Below, one piece after another: positions 1-11,540 of a stretch of DNA of 64,000 nt. Numbering within the stretch: the first letter of the stretch is position 1; every line of letters begins with the position of its first letter. The position numbers and the translations under genes were made by a program. The DNA lies in NCBI GenBank assembly GCA_963383645.1, contig OY726569.1, positions 32,885,592 to 32,949,591 of the forward strand. Direction: 5' to 3'. The notes beneath the pieces are model-generated. The model saw nothing but the letters and a program-made list of their open reading frames with translations, was not told the origin of the DNA and did no database searches. The DNA is from Muscardinus avellanarius. Its lineage: Eukaryota > Chordata > Mammalia > Rodentia > Gliridae.

Positions 1-59
1 TTAAATTTCCCTGACCATGTTTTTTTTCGATTCCAGACATAAAACCTAAAGGCATTTTA

Positions 60-215
60 TCTCCAAGGCACACCCCAAGCCCTCTTTATTTTTTTAATTT
101 TGAAATAGGGTTTCACTAAGTTGCGGAGGGTCTCTCAAAATTGCTGAGGCTGGCCTGGAACTTGTGATCCTTTTGTCTCAGCCTCCCATCCTGGGATTAT
201 AGGCATCTCTGCTGT
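60..215 (-). mobile_element. Old B1-dID SINE
   Basis: Reverse complement reads as a degraded B1-like head (the cctgggattataggcat block) followed by an A-rich linker and a weak ID-type tail near 60-80. Several bases differ from younger copies in this window, and no clear target duplication is visible, so it is an old insertion. Boundaries are approximate. Confidence 0.75.
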
Positions 216-529
216 TGAATTTCCTTTTTAAGGGAAAGTGCCAGAGCTTTCACCCATATTTCTGCTTTGACTGATGAGGTCCCTCAAAGAAGAAAGGGGT
301 TTACATGTTCCTTCTTTCTTCCTATTTACCAGAGCAAACATCCTGAAGGCTAGAAAATCCCGTTCTTTCTCATTCCCTTCTCCTCTTTCTCTCTTTCATT
401 AAAAGTCCTCAGTCTCTTCTATCATTTTAAAATGACAGTCTTGCATTAAATAAGAAAAAAGCGTTCTTCAAAGTTTTTCCTGGAAAGATCTCTGAAAACG
501 AACTTGGGCATGTGTTTCCATAAATCTTA

Positions 530-735
530 GAAGCCAGAGCTGCCACAGAGTCAGCAAGACCCGTATGAGCAGTGTGACCTTGAACACACCAGGTCATCTT
601 TCTGAGCATCAGTTTTATCATTGGCAAATTGGGGTAAATACCACCAACCTCACAGGACTACTTCATTGGTTAAGCATGTAACATATAAGTGATGAAGTTT
701 GTGCAGTGTTTTTAATCTATGATCAGTAAATGCTC
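530..735 (-). mobile_element. MIR SINE remnant
   Basis: The stretch has the order of blocks expected of an inverted MIR: a gtgtgaccttgaacacacc-like core, a catcagttttatcat block, a ggggtaaataccaccaacctca block and a final agtaaatgctcc-like end. MIR is an ancient tRNA-derived SINE shared by all mammals. The match is diverged and was recognised by eye. Confidence 0.6.
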
Positions 736-1488
736 CTTTCCCCCCCCCCTCAGTTTTTCAACCCAAGACAGATTTTTAAGGAGAAGTTTAGGTAGCTCCA
801 CACTGTCTTCCATTCTTTTGCCACAGCTAATAAGAGTAATGCAAGGGGAAGTTACAAAGAGTTTTATCTACAACTCTCTAAGGTTCATTACCCTACTTGT
901 GAGATTGTGCTTTAGAATGGCTATGGTTTGTGCCTTTGTTATTTTCCAAGGAATTCTAGGAAAAACTTGGAATAGTTTGTGCTGTGAGGAAAAAGAGCGT
1001 TGACGTTACTTTCAACGCAAAGGCTCAGAATTCCACAATGATTATTTGTGATCCTGTAAATATATTATAGGAAACCACTTTGCAGTATGGTATATTATAC
1101 TATAAATTGAAATTGGTGGCTATGAATATTGTTAGCATTCTTTTAATGCTGATACCTGGCTTAGAACTTGCAGAGTTGCATGGGCATGGTTGTGGGTGTG
1201 GCCTGTTCCTCATTTAAAGTGCCTCTTTGTGGATTGTTAAACCAGCGACCTTGATAATAAAATGTATAAGATGTGAAAATAGTTTTTATTAATTGAGTAT
1301 TTGAATTCCCGTTAAGATCCAGCACTATGCTAAGAGTACATATTTTTCTCATGTTGTTTTTTTGCCCTGACCTCCATCCACCCGTACTTCATTGCTTAAT
1401 CCCTATTTAAAAATCCCTGAGGGACCTCTGCCAGTTTTCTGGAAAGATTCTGCTCAGAAACAGAGTGGTCCCTGTGTTGTCTCTCTAG
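736..1488. other. Unassigned sequence upstream of candidate exon
   Basis: I see no recognisable repeat, RNA gene or convincing open frame here. The last ~50 bases hold a weak pyrimidine-rich stretch ending in ctctctag, which forms the acceptor side of the candidate exon described next. Confidence 0.4.
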
Positions 1489-1557
1489 GGAACAGAAGCT
1501 GGATGGTTGGCGACTGAACTGGGTGCAAATACAGTCACAAAACCAAGTGAACTGCAG
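1489..1557 (+). other. Candidate 69-nt internal exon of an unknown host transcript
   Basis: The block is bounded by a plausible acceptor (ctgtgttgtctctctag, AG at 1487-1488) and a near-ideal donor (cag|gtaagtat, GT at 1558-1559). Its 69 nt are a multiple of three, and two of the three forward frames are open; the third has a TGA. One open frame begins GTEAGWLATELGANTVTKPS and the other begins EQKLDGWRLNWV. I recognise neither protein. No repeat family is apparent in it. It could be a coding exon of a large-intron gene, a lncRNA exon, or a chance pairing of splice-like signals. No adjacent exon could be identified in the window to confirm frame. Confidence 0.3.
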
Positions 1558-2302
1558 GTAAGTATAGCTCCTTCCTAATTCTAATTAGCTCCTTTTTTTT
1601 TGAGTAATATAGACTTAACTGCCAGTATTGCTTTATGAAAATACTATTCTCGTTGGCAACACAAAGTTACAAAGAAGTCTCAGAGTACAAAATGTAGGAA
1701 TGGAAGTACCAAAAGTCTATAAGTTTATTTTTTAAGTCATATTATTCTTTTTCCTGAAGACTTTTGTTTTCTCAGCCCATAAGAAGTACTGAAGAAAAGA
1801 GAAGCAAATTTTCAATTCAAGGTTTGGAAATACATTTTACACATATTATATATATATAACATTGCCAGAGGCAAGATTCAAACTCTCTTGGATTTCTGTA
1901 ATTGGTGTCATGGTAACACAGAAGAGGGCTTCTGTGTACTTTCTGGTGTTTTACTTTTATTTGCCTTATTTTTTTTTCTCACAATGGTAGGTTTGTTAAA
2001 TCATCTCACTAAATGGGCTTCAGTATACTATTAATGTTTTCTACATAGTCTTCCCCTAAAAATATAACAGTCTTGTATAGTAATAATAAATTGTCAGAAT
2101 ATACAATTGCTAATTTGTCAATGACCACTTTTTTTAAAGATTATGTAATATAAATTTCATCATTGCCACTGAAATAAAACTATGTCCCTTACATTTTACA
2201 TGAAGGACAAAAACACTAACTTTGGTTTAGTGCATGAATAAAAATATGTAGCAAAGAAATAAACTTGCTGCATAAAAGCAAGAGAATATTATCAAGCAAC
2301 AT
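1558..2302. other. Unassigned AT-rich sequence
   Basis: AT-rich single-copy-looking DNA with a short (TA) run near 1848-1858. No gene, RNA or well-preserved repeat was recognised. Confidence 0.4.
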
Positions 2303-2385
2303 ATTTTTTGATGGGGTGTGTCTATACAGCGCCTAAGAAGATTTGGCCTGAGCGGCCTATGGCCTAAGGCAAAGCTTTAAGTAAT

Positions 2386-2459
2386 AGGGTGTGTCTATAT
2401 AGCGCCTAAGCCTAAGAAGATTAGGGTGTGTCTATATAGCGCCTAAGCCTAAGAAGATT
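2386..2459 (+). repeat. Two identical 37-bp tandem repeats in LTR U3
   Basis: The unit beginning agggtgtgtctatatagcgc occurs at 2386-2422 and again at 2423-2459 with no differences. A related partial third copy lies upstream near 2314-2341. Such U3 direct repeats often act as retroviral enhancers; that role is inferred here. Confidence 0.85.
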
Positions 2460-2520
2460 CGACCTGATAGCGATCCTTATCCCGGATAGGCTAGGCTAAA
2501 TTCCCCTCGTGACTTGGTGC

Positions 2521-2550
2521 TATATAAAGAACTGCTTGGAGAGAAATAAA
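2521..2550 (+). promoter_or_regulatory. LTR TATA box and polyadenylation signal
   Basis: TATATAAA at 2521-2528 and AATAAA at 2545-2550 lie only 17 bp apart, giving a short R region typical of class II LTRs. A GT-rich stretch downstream (gtgggtgtgtgtg) fits a cleavage-stimulating element. Confidence 0.7.
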
Positions 2551-2663
2551 TGAGATCTCGCTTGACTTGACTCCCGGCTCGTGGGTGTGTGTGTTCGAGT
2601 CGTCCGGTACTCATCATCTCGCCAAGCCCCGTCAGCTGTCGGGCAGGATTCCCGACAATTTTT

Positions 2664-5600
2664 TACTTAAAAAATTTATACTCTGACCCAAACATGAACA
2701 TTTGCACTTATACCTAACTCACCAATCTACATTTTTTAGGTTGATCATTTTATGTTTTACGAGTAGAAATATTCCTCTGATGACATTTTTATCAGTTGTC
2801 ATTCAGTAGAAATTCTTGTTACTATTGTTGGTCCCATTTAGTTAGCGATGCATTAGATAGATACAGAAGTTTATAGTTTAGCTAAAGACTGCACCATTAA
2901 ATTTGAGAGGGACAGGCAGTATGCACATTTATCATTTACGGGAGGGTGTAAATTTATTCTACCTCATAATTTTGAGATTATTTGTAATTACTGTCTATCG
3001 GACAAAATGAAAATCAGTGATCATTGTTTGTAAGAGTGCATTCCTATGTCTTTATTGTCTCTGTATCTGTCAGATGTGAAAAAGGGCCATACTCGGAGAT
3101 GGGCCTATGTATTTAAGATGACTAGAAAAAAGGAGTCAAGAAAGACTTGTGGAATGGTTTGTTGCAGAGGAAGGGTTAAAAGGGGGATAGTTTTACAGTC
3201 AGAGACATAGAAAAGACACATATGAGGGCAAAATTCATATTTGATGTGGTCAGATATTTTAGAATGATAAATCATATAACATTAAAAAGTAAATCAATGG
3301 AACTTAGGAAAAAATAGAAATAACAGCGAGAAATGGGTAGATATGTGTAGTTCCCTGACTTGGGGAAAAAAATAGAAATAATGGTGAGAAATGGGCAGGT
3401 ATTTGTGGCTCCCTGATTTCTTCTCTACTTTGTTTGGTTGCTTATGTGATTTCGCTAAATCCTATTGAGAAATCAAGATAGAAAAAAATAGGTCATTTAG
3501 TAATCTAATAATACTCAATTTATTTTTGTATCTAGTATTCTAGATCTAGGTCTTAGACCAATTCCCAGTGGCCATTCTACATACTTTATTAAACTCTACA
3601 TCATTCAGCTAGAATAGCCCTTGTGTTCCTAGGCCCAGGATGCAATCATAAAGATACATGGAGGAAAATAAAACTGTGTTGGGTTGGCGAGGCAGGGCGT
3701 CTAGCTGCCATTAATTTCATTTAGAATAGGAATTTCCTCAAAGTGTGCAATGTTAACTTCTAGGAAACAGAATCAAAGTTAGACTAAAAGCACTTAAAAG
3801 TGTTAAGCATAAAATCTATAAATAGAACAAACAATTGGGTGGAGATACCTGAATACATATAAAATAATCTGTATTTTGATTCTAGTATGAAATATAAGGC
3901 TTTCATTATTGAGATTTTGCTAAGACCCTTGAGCAAGCGTAACCGAAGCATTAATATTTGAGATGCTTTCTTCTTTTCCAGCCCCTGACATGAGTTGTTT
4001 CTTAGCATTCTGTCCTCTCTACCTGTTAATGTCAAACTCTATCAGAATACCACCATATCTTTAAGTCGAATATTTATGCCTTTTTGTCTCATTTGCCAAG
4101 GTTTCATCGAAGCTATTGATACAGTTTTAGGTTTACTAATGCTGCAATACGTTCACACCATGCATTGCATGCTGGGAGGCTGAAGGACTGATTTTGTCTG
4201 CAGATAAACTAAAGTTTCCTTGTCAAGAGCTTCTAAAAGTAGGCAGTGCTTGTAGCTGCCATGTGAAGCAGGAGAGTTCCAAGAGACTTTTCTGATTGTG
4301 TTTGTTTGTTTGTTTTTAACCCAATGAAAGTTTATTTTTAACTCACACGAATTCTCACCTTGAGTTTCATGAGAGGAAATCCATGATAAGTCTGCAGACA
4401 TAGAAGCACCTTCTTTAGTGTTACTACCTGATGGATAATGGCAGAAAATGTACTCTGACATTGTGTGGCTCTAGTTTCTCATTCATTCAGACATACATTA
4501 TGGATGGCTATGTATTGTGTCATCTCCCAACTTAAGGTGTTGTTTATGCAACAAAGTCTAGAGTTAAAAACTCCTTATAGCATTGTGGTGTCTCTTTAAG
4601 CTTTTAAAACTATCTTATTCAAGTTTAGTTTAAAAATATTTCTTAACTACTTCATACTTATGAAAACCAAAAGCAAATGAAAGGGGATTGATATTAACTT
4701 ATAGCACTAAAGTAAATAAATGAAGCATCATAGTGAGGCATATGAAAACGTACATAAGAGGAACAGATCAGAATGTGGTGGTAATCTCATAAGAAAAACA
4801 TATGTTTGAATTTCATAAGATATGAAAACTCAGTATGAAATTTCACAAAAGGAGTGACACCAGACACTTAAAAATCACAAGAGAAAAGCCATTAACATGA
4901 GGGTTGAAGCACAACATGATAGGTAATATAAACATAGAGTTAGAATTTATTTCTAAATTAATATTATTTTATTTGGGAATTAGTTTAGGTTTTTTAGGCA
5001 ATAACACAAGGGGCCAACAGCAGACATATCTTGATAGAAAAGTGTTTTTAGATTGGAACTCTCATAAAAGCTCAAAATTCTAGGAAAATGTGTGATTTTC
5101 TCCAGGTTTTAAGGATAGGTGGTATTTGCAAACAAATATAGTTTTAATATGCTCTGTTGCTCTAAATAAAGCAGGAGGGTGGTCAGAAAAATAACCTCTT
5201 GTTCCCTCTTCGCCTTGGTCCATCTCCTTCCTTCCAACCACCTGAGAAAATATAGTTTATAACATCTATGAAAAACAGAATAATGCTAATGCTGTGTCCA
5301 CAATGGACTCTTTAGCACAGAGTTATCGATGATAAAAATGAGAATACAATGCAAATTACATGGAAGGCCTGTCTTCTTTATGGCATTTATTTATTTTGGC
5401 AGCAGTTATCCAAACATTGCTTTTGCAATTAATTAAATCTCCATTCGGAAATATTTGTTACAGGTTTTGCTGCCAACTTTTTATTTTTCATTCCAGTAAA
5501 ATAAAAGAGGGCTTATGATCTAGGAACACATTTTGAAATTACTTTTATAAATTAATTCCATAAATTGCTGTATATTTTTTTCTGTAAATAGCTCAAATGA

Positions 5601-5968
5601 TTCTTATCTCCTAAAAGTTCAGATGCACTATTCTGAACAATAAATTTGCATTATTTTGTGTTTTGTAGCTGCTTTTGATTGAGCTCAAATATTTTATTTT
5701 ACTGGATATTTGAAAATTGTTGATTTTCTCTTCAATTAAAGTGAACACTAGCAATATCAGATAGCATTTATAAGTTTCTGTATTGGGTCAAGGGTTGCAT
5801 AGTATTCTAAAGTCATGATTTTTGCTGTCATCATAGTCATATTATTAAATGCTTGTAATACAACAGGCCACCTATCATTTACATTTATCTATCCATCTAT
5901 ATATCTATCATCATTATCTTTATCTGAAACAAGATTTGCTGTCATCTCAAAAGTTCTAGACAAGTATT
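2664..5968. other. Unassigned AT-rich sequence, 3.3 kb
   Basis: No gene or clear repeat family was recognised across this stretch. It contains one local tandem duplication (3308-3420, listed separately). Short open frames here lack coding character or flanking splice structure that I can defend. Confidence 0.4.
3308..3420 (+). repeat. Diverged ~56-bp tandem duplication
   Basis: Two adjacent blocks share the order aaaaaatagaaataa, gagaaatgggnag, and ccctga, with roughly 10 substitutions between them. The copies are about 56 bp each. It is a local duplication of unknown origin. Confidence 0.65.
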
Positions 5969-5983
5969 GGAAAAGTTCATTCT

Positions 5984-7148
5984 TTTTTTCTTTTTATATG
6001 GATCATATTGAAAATGACATACATTCACACAGTTCTTGGTACCCCCCCACTGCTTCCCCTTTCCCCTCTCCCAACAATGAGTGTCCAGGCTGACCATGCT
6101 ACATTCATACTTATATACATATTCAAATGTAGCTCCTCCATTAATCAACCTCAGTCTTCTTCCTTTTCTACCCTTCCTTTCTAGCTTTGCTGAGGTTTCC
6201 TCTCCATTATCTGGAGTACTTCTGGTATCCCTAACACTCCCTAGTTTGGGCATACTAGAGAAAACATATGTCCCTTCTCTTTTTGTGCTTGGTTGATCTC
6301 ACTTAACATAATGCTCTCCAGGTCTTTCCATCTTCTTGCAAATGACATGATTTTGTTCTGCTTTATTGCTGAGTAGAATTCCCATAACTTTACAATCCAT
6401 TCATCCCTTGATGGAGACCTAGGTTGATTCCATATTTTGGCTATCATGAATTGTGCTGCTATGAACATAGGCATGCATATATTACTGTAGTTCTCTGATT
6501 TCAAACTGCCTTTGAAAAGATACCCAGGAGTGGTAGAGCTGGATCACATGGTGGATCCATTCCCAGTTTTCTAAGGAATCTCCACACTGATCTCCATAGT
6601 GGCTGAACTAGTTTGTGCTCCCACCAACAGTATAAGAGAGTTCTTCTATCCCCACATCCTCGCCACCATTTGTTATTTGACTTCTTTATGCTTGCCATTC
6701 TGATTGGGGTTAGATGGAATCTCAGTGTAGTTTTGATTTGCATCTCCCTGATGGCTAATGATGTTGAACATTTTTTCATGTATCTATTGGCCATTTGTAT
6801 CTCTTATTTTGGGAAGTGTCTATTCAATTCAGTTGCCCATTTATTGATAGGGTTATTTGTTTTGCTAGTGTAGAGTCTTTTGAGCTCTTTGTATATTCTG
6901 GATATTAGTCCCCTATCAGAGTGGTGCTGGTAAAGATCTTCTCCCATTCTGTAGGCTTCCTCTTTAAGTTCTTGGTGGTTTACTTTGATAAGAAAAAGCA
7001 TTTTAGTTTGATGCCATTCCACTTGTTAGTTTTTGCTTTAATTTCCTTGTGCTTTGGAGGTCTTGTTGAGAAAGTTACTGCCTGTGCCTATATGTTTGAG
7101 TATTGAGCCTATGCCCTCCTCTAATAACTTCACAGTCTCAGGTCTAAT

Positions 7149-7179
<31 letters not shown>

Positions 7180-7569
7180 TTTTTTAGTAGTACTAGGGGT
7201 GTAACCCAGAGGCTTTCTACCTCCGGGCTATACTCCCAGACCTTTTTTATATTTTATTTGGAAACAGGGTCTTGCTAATTTGCGGAAAGCCTCACTAAGT
7301 AGCTGAGGCTGGCTTCGAACCTGTGCGATCCTCCTGTCTCAGCCTCCCAAGTGCAGGGATTACAAGTGTGCGCCACCACGCCCAGCCTCAGGTCTAATTT
7401 CTAAGTCTTTGATTTACCTTGAGTTGATTCATGTGGATGATGAGAGCTAAGGATTTAGTTCCATCTTTTTCCAAATGAATAGCCAGTTCTCCCAGTACCA
7501 TTTGTTGAAAAGGCTGTCTTTTTCCCAGTGTACAAGTTTGGCCTCTTTGTCAAAGATCAATGGACTATA
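5984..7569 (-). mobile_element. 5'-truncated L1 (ORF2 3' end plus 3' UTR)
   Basis: Three minus-strand frames at 6241-6504, 6501-6794 and 6804-7022 together read as the C-terminal part of L1 ORF2, including the Cys-rich region ([21 protein letters not shown]); frameshifts break them. A 3' UTR lies at 5984-6240, ending in an A-rich tail (T-rich on plus). Flanks carry a 15-bp target duplication, ggaaaagttcattct at 5969-5983 and ggaagagttcattct at 7570-7584, with one mismatch. A SINE at 7151-7386 interrupts it. It is non-functional. Confidence 0.85.
7151..7386 (-). mobile_element. B1-dID SINE nested in the L1
   Basis: Complete copy: on the minus strand a B1-like head with intact Pol III box-like segments, an A-rich linker, an ID-like tail and an (AAAT)n end (7148-7181). 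A perfect 14-bp duplication, ctcaggtctaattt, lies at 7137-7150 and 7387-7400, proving insertion into the L1 after the L1 had landed. Confidence 0.92.
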
Positions 7570-7799
7570 GGAAGAGTTCATTCTAAGGGAAGGGGGGTGA
7601 CAGCACACTGGTGGAGACTTCATCATCCTTAGTTATGCGATTCCTGCTCTGGGGCCCTTGAGTCTATGGGCATATGAACATGCATTTTTAAATTTACACA
7701 TTCCCAGTTTTCTACTAGAATAGAAACAAGTCTGAAAAAACCTCATATTTTTTATTTTCCTAAATATAAGCTTATTCAAGAAACAAAATAAACATTTAG

Positions 7800-7976
7800 G
7801 AAATTTTAAAATTACATTTGTAATGCCAGTATGTGGGAGGCTAAGACAGGGGGATTGCAGGTTCAAAACTAGCCTCAGACACTTAATGAGATCTTGTCTC
7901 AAAATAAGAAATGAAAAGTGCTGAGGATGTAGCTTGGAGGTAGAATACCCATGGATTTTACCCCCATACCTCAAGA
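7800..7976 (+). mobile_element. Old B1-dID SINE
   Basis: The blocks tttgtaatgccagtatgtgg, ggaggctaagacag and the tail gctgaggatgtagcttggag are readable in order. The 5' start is eroded. It is more diverged than the copies with clear target duplications. Confidence 0.8.
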
Positions 7977-8090
7977 GAAAGTGTTCTTATAGAGTCAAAG
8001 CTAAGGTAACAGCAAGAGATAAGACAAAATACACAGGATGCCAATTATTAATTAAACCATCGAATCAGGAATAGCAGTCATGATAACTGC

Positions 8091-8127
8091 AAAACTAAAA
8101 AACTGAAAAACTGAAAAACTGACAAAA
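8091..8127 (+). repeat. Short (AAAAACTG)n array
   Basis: About four copies of an 8-bp unit aaaaactg, slightly imperfect at both ends. Confidence 0.8.
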
Positions 8128-8230
8128 AGCTGGGTAGAGATTCTTCTAACTCAAAAGGTAATGTTTAACTTGAAGGAAAGAACCAACAAACATGCTACAT
8201 GTATTTTTTTTCTTTAAAGAAGATTTCAGA

Positions 8231-8327
8231 GTGGCTGGGAGTGGTGGTGCAAGGTGGTAATCTCAGCATTCCGTAGGCTGAGACAAAGGATCATGGTTCT
8301 CAGCCACCTCAGCTACTTAGGGAGGTT

Positions 8328-8376
<49 letters not shown>

Positions 8377-8400
8377 AGAAAAAGAAAAAAAGAGAAAAGG
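8231..8400 (+). mobile_element. B1-type SINE head with long poly(A)
   Basis: A recognisable B1-like head (ggctgggagtggtggtgc, cagctacttagg) runs straight into about 30 A residues and an (AAAAG)-like tail, so the ID part is missing. It may be a monomeric B1 relative or a truncated dimer. Confidence 0.75.
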
Positions 8401-9594
8401 ATTCCAGAGTGAAAGAGCAGAACTTATGAAGTGCTAATTAAACAAATCATTAAAATCACTAGAATATACTATGAATAATTTGATAATGGATGGAGCATAC
8501 TCTCTAAATTTAGAATTAAATATTTGAATTCAAAAGATTTATTGAACATAAGTCAGAATCTACTGAATAAACATATTTATACCAATGCTGGATTTTTATT
8601 TTGCATTTAAACATAAAATATGCTTCAAGCATCCTCATAGGAAAAACAGACAAGCTAATATAAAAGGGGATAGATAATCCTGCTGGTTTCATATTTCTCA
8701 TATAAAAGACATTGGATTAACATCCAGAGCATTTCCTCAGATCTAAGAACTCCATATCTGTGGATAAGAATGGGAGGAGATTGCCCACATCCTCTTCAGA
8801 TAAAGGCATGAAAATCACAAATTGATGAACTCTTAAGTTATGCGGGCACAAGTCATTGAGCCAATTAAATAATTTTTACATTAATATAATATTCAAAAGA
8901 AATTTCTCAGCTGGGAAGCAGATTTTTCTATAAAATTAATTCTGAAATATTAACATATTCTGTTCCTTACAAAACCATGAGTCCTTTATAAAAACCAAGG
9001 ATGATGGGTTAGAGGGAGAGATCTATGAAGATGGGCATACTAAATGTTAGATGCTATGTCTGGGGATTTAATAGACTATCAGCAAGAAACAAAGAAAAGG
9101 AAACACATTCAAAAGGTTATCAAACAGAATGTCAAGAAAAATTGCAATTCTTCAGAAATATTTTACAGATATTATTTTACTCTTTTGAAAGATATGATTT
9201 TCTCCAGATGGCTGATGGTAGATTATTATAGTTCTTTCATTTGGTTTTTTATTTAAAAAATTTTAACAATGGCTGTTGATCAACTATATAATAACAAAGA
9301 ATAAAAATAATAAAATGGTTTTTACTACTATCATGTAATTATTATACAAAATCTAAAATAGTTATTAAATTCAGTGATATGAAGATTTTCTATTTTGTAT
9401 ACAAGTGCATGAATTAATACATCTACAGAATTTCAGCTAATATAATATATTCAGTAACAAAGAGATCAGTAAAACCTGATTATGTTTTAATGATATGTTC
9501 GTGTTCTACCACCAAGCTATATCTAGCTTGATATTTTGTTTTAAGACAATTACATTTTACAACAAATGAAAGTTACATTTGTTAAATAAAGATT
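8401..9594. other. Unassigned AT-rich sequence
   Basis: No repeat family or gene recognised. Two overlapping short frames near 9025-9256 have low-complexity, AT-driven composition and no support. Confidence 0.4.
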
Positions 9595-9599
9595 CAGTT

Positions 9600-9818
9600 G
9601 TTATCCCTGTGTGGGGGTGCATGTCTGTAATCCCAGTATTTGGGAGGCTGAAATAGGATCAATTGCAGGTTCAAGGACAGCTTCGATGATGTCATGAGAC
9701 TTTCATCAATCTAGTACAACCCTGTTTCAAAAATCAAAAACAATAAAGGGCTGGGAGTGTAGCTTGGAGGTAGAATGACTCTGGGTTCAACTCCCATTAA
9801 CCTCCACCACAAAATTAG
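9600..9818 (+). mobile_element. Old B1-dID SINE
   Basis: Head (gtctgtaatcccagtatttg), linker and ID tail (gctgggagtgtagcttggag) are all readable. A short imperfect flank repeat around agttgtt (9596-9602 and 9820-9826) may be the remains of its target duplication. Confidence 0.82.
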
Positions 9819-9826
9819 TTGTTTAC

Positions 9827-11210
9827 TTACTATATATTTAATTTAATGCAGAATGAAAATTGATAGTAGTTAATATTAAATGGAGATTGAGAAAAGTAAC
9901 AGCCAAGGTGAACTAAGATAGGTACTGTAAGTGCACATGTTGGACATTATATTAAAGATATGAAAAATCCCCAAAAGATGAACATTTTAGGGATTGGCAT
10001 ATCTGATATTATTTAATTTTAATATTTTATCCATATAGTAATGATTGAGTGAGAGATGATGCTAAGAAATTGCTATGCTGTTGTAATTTTAACATGTGGA
10101 ATTAGGAAGGAGATAACAGATGTCTCTGCACTTTTGGCAGGAAGGAGCTTACTTCAATTTCAGGGCTGATTTAAGACCTGTTTAAAGCTGATTTTTCACC
10201 TAGTTGATGGTTCTTTACTAAAAAGTAAAAAGCTCATAGTTGGGAAAAAGGCAATGTTATGTACTAGCTGTAATTAGGAATGAATGGAGAAACCAGAAAA
10301 CCTTATACTTCAAAGCTCTGTGGCAATAGAAACTAAAACTACATCTTAGCCTTCAAACATTTTTTAATATTGAGAAACATGCTGTAAAAAAAAGAAAAGG
10401 AAAAAATCTTAGTATGGTAAACATGTTTTATTCCAAAATTTTCTCAAGAGATTTAAATAGAAAAAAAAAAAAAAGTCTTACGAGCAAAATGTGCCAGAAC
10501 CTATTTTGGTTCATGGAAACTGCATTTGTCACCAGCATTTCCCTTTGCAGCAGCAGCAGCAGCCACCCACCACAAGCTGACTCAAGAGGTGGGGCAGGTG
10601 TCAGGGCTCCAGTGAGCTCATCAAGTGGGTGTGGTTTCAATTGCAAGTCACTTACTAACTACATTCTTTACCAACCCCACGGGAAGTTGACTTGAAAATT
10701 TAATTATGCAGAAATCAAAACAAAACTCTTATTGGGTTGTTGTTGATTTTTTTTGTCTTATCCTGATTATTCAGTAAATGGGTCAAAGGTTAAGAGAGAG
10801 AGTGGCCCTTTTTTGACTAAACTTCAGGTACAGAAAGTGTTTCACCATTTACACTGTATTATGTTGGTTTAACATGAACTGTTTACTTGTTAAGCTTAAG
10901 AGCTTCTAAAATTGGAAGCTTTTCTCTTCAAAACTGTCTCATAAGTTAAGTTTGTTTTTTCCATGTAATGTTTCAAGACAGACAGATTGGAGGAAGTCTT
11001 TGGATGTATTTTTATGTTTGTTTATAACAAGTTGTGGTCAATTCAGAATCTGAAATTCATTAATCCTTGTTCTACAAGTGAATCCCTTCTTTCTTTCATT
11101 AGATTAGTTGTGTTGTGAATTATTTTCTCTTCTGTGGGTTAAAAGCTGTTATAAAACTGTATCATAAAATTAAGAAAGTAAAACTAAGTCACATATACCT
11201 GTATGAATAG

Positions 11211-11213
<3 letters not shown>
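9827..11213. other. Unassigned sequence with a GC-richer core
   Basis: No known repeat was seen. A short (CAG)n stretch at 10548-10563 leads into a locally GC-rich block to about 10690. That block has short open frames on both strands but no splice context that I trust. It could be a conserved non-coding element; that needs alignment. Confidence 0.35.

Positions 11214-11264
<51 letters not shown>
11214..11264. repeat. (TA)n microsatellite
   Basis: Uninterrupted TA dinucleotides for about 51 bp, next to a T-run. Confidence 0.97.
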
Positions 11265-11267
<3 letters not shown>

Positions 11268-11298
11268 TTTTTTTTTTTTTTTGCTCATCCACAATCTT

Positions 11299-11526
11299 TT
11301 TTTTCTTTTTTTTTTTTTTTTTTTTGCAGTTCTGGGGATGGAACCCAGAGGCATTTGACCTCCGAGCTACACCCCATGCCCAATTTTTTAATTCTTTATT
11401 TTGAAACAGGGTCTCACTGAATTGTAGAGGGCCTCACTAAGTAGCTGAGGCTGTCCGCGAACCGCAATCCTCCCATCTCAGCCTCCCAAATACTGGGATT
11501 ACAAGCATGCGCCACCAGGCCCGGCT
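11299..11526 (-). mobile_element. B1-dID SINE, 'gcgaaccg' subtype
   Basis: Full-length reverse copy with a long A-tail (T-run on plus at 11299-11325). A perfect 14-bp target duplication, tcatccacaatctt, lies at 11285-11298 and 11527-11540. It carries the gtccgcgaaccg head variant and the tctggggatggaaccc tail variant that mark one of three subtypes in this window. Confidence 0.92.
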
Positions 11527-11540
11527 TCATCCACAATCTT

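Larger units (their letters stand above)
2309..2657 (+). mobile_element. Solo LTR, ERV2 (IAP/betaretrovirus-like)
   Basis: The 349-bp element starts TG and ends CA and is flanked by a perfect 6-bp target duplication, attttt, at 2303-2308 and 2658-2663. Six-base duplications are typical of class II (ERVK/IAP-like) integrations. The U3 part holds three copies of a gggtgtgtctata-containing repeat, two of them identical. A TATA box lies at 2521-2528 and an AATAAA signal at 2545-2550, followed by a GT-rich stretch, which fixes the plus orientation. No internal retroviral sequence adjoins it, so it is a solo LTR left by recombination. Family placement is inferred from structure only. Confidence 0.85.

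Noticed and set aside
6081..6296. Plus-strand frames across the L1 at 5984-7569
   Set aside because: They are antisense shadows of the minus-strand ORF2 and 3' UTR.
10548..10563. (CAG)n as a possible coding glutamine/serine tract
   Set aside because: Only about five units, with no supporting exon structure.
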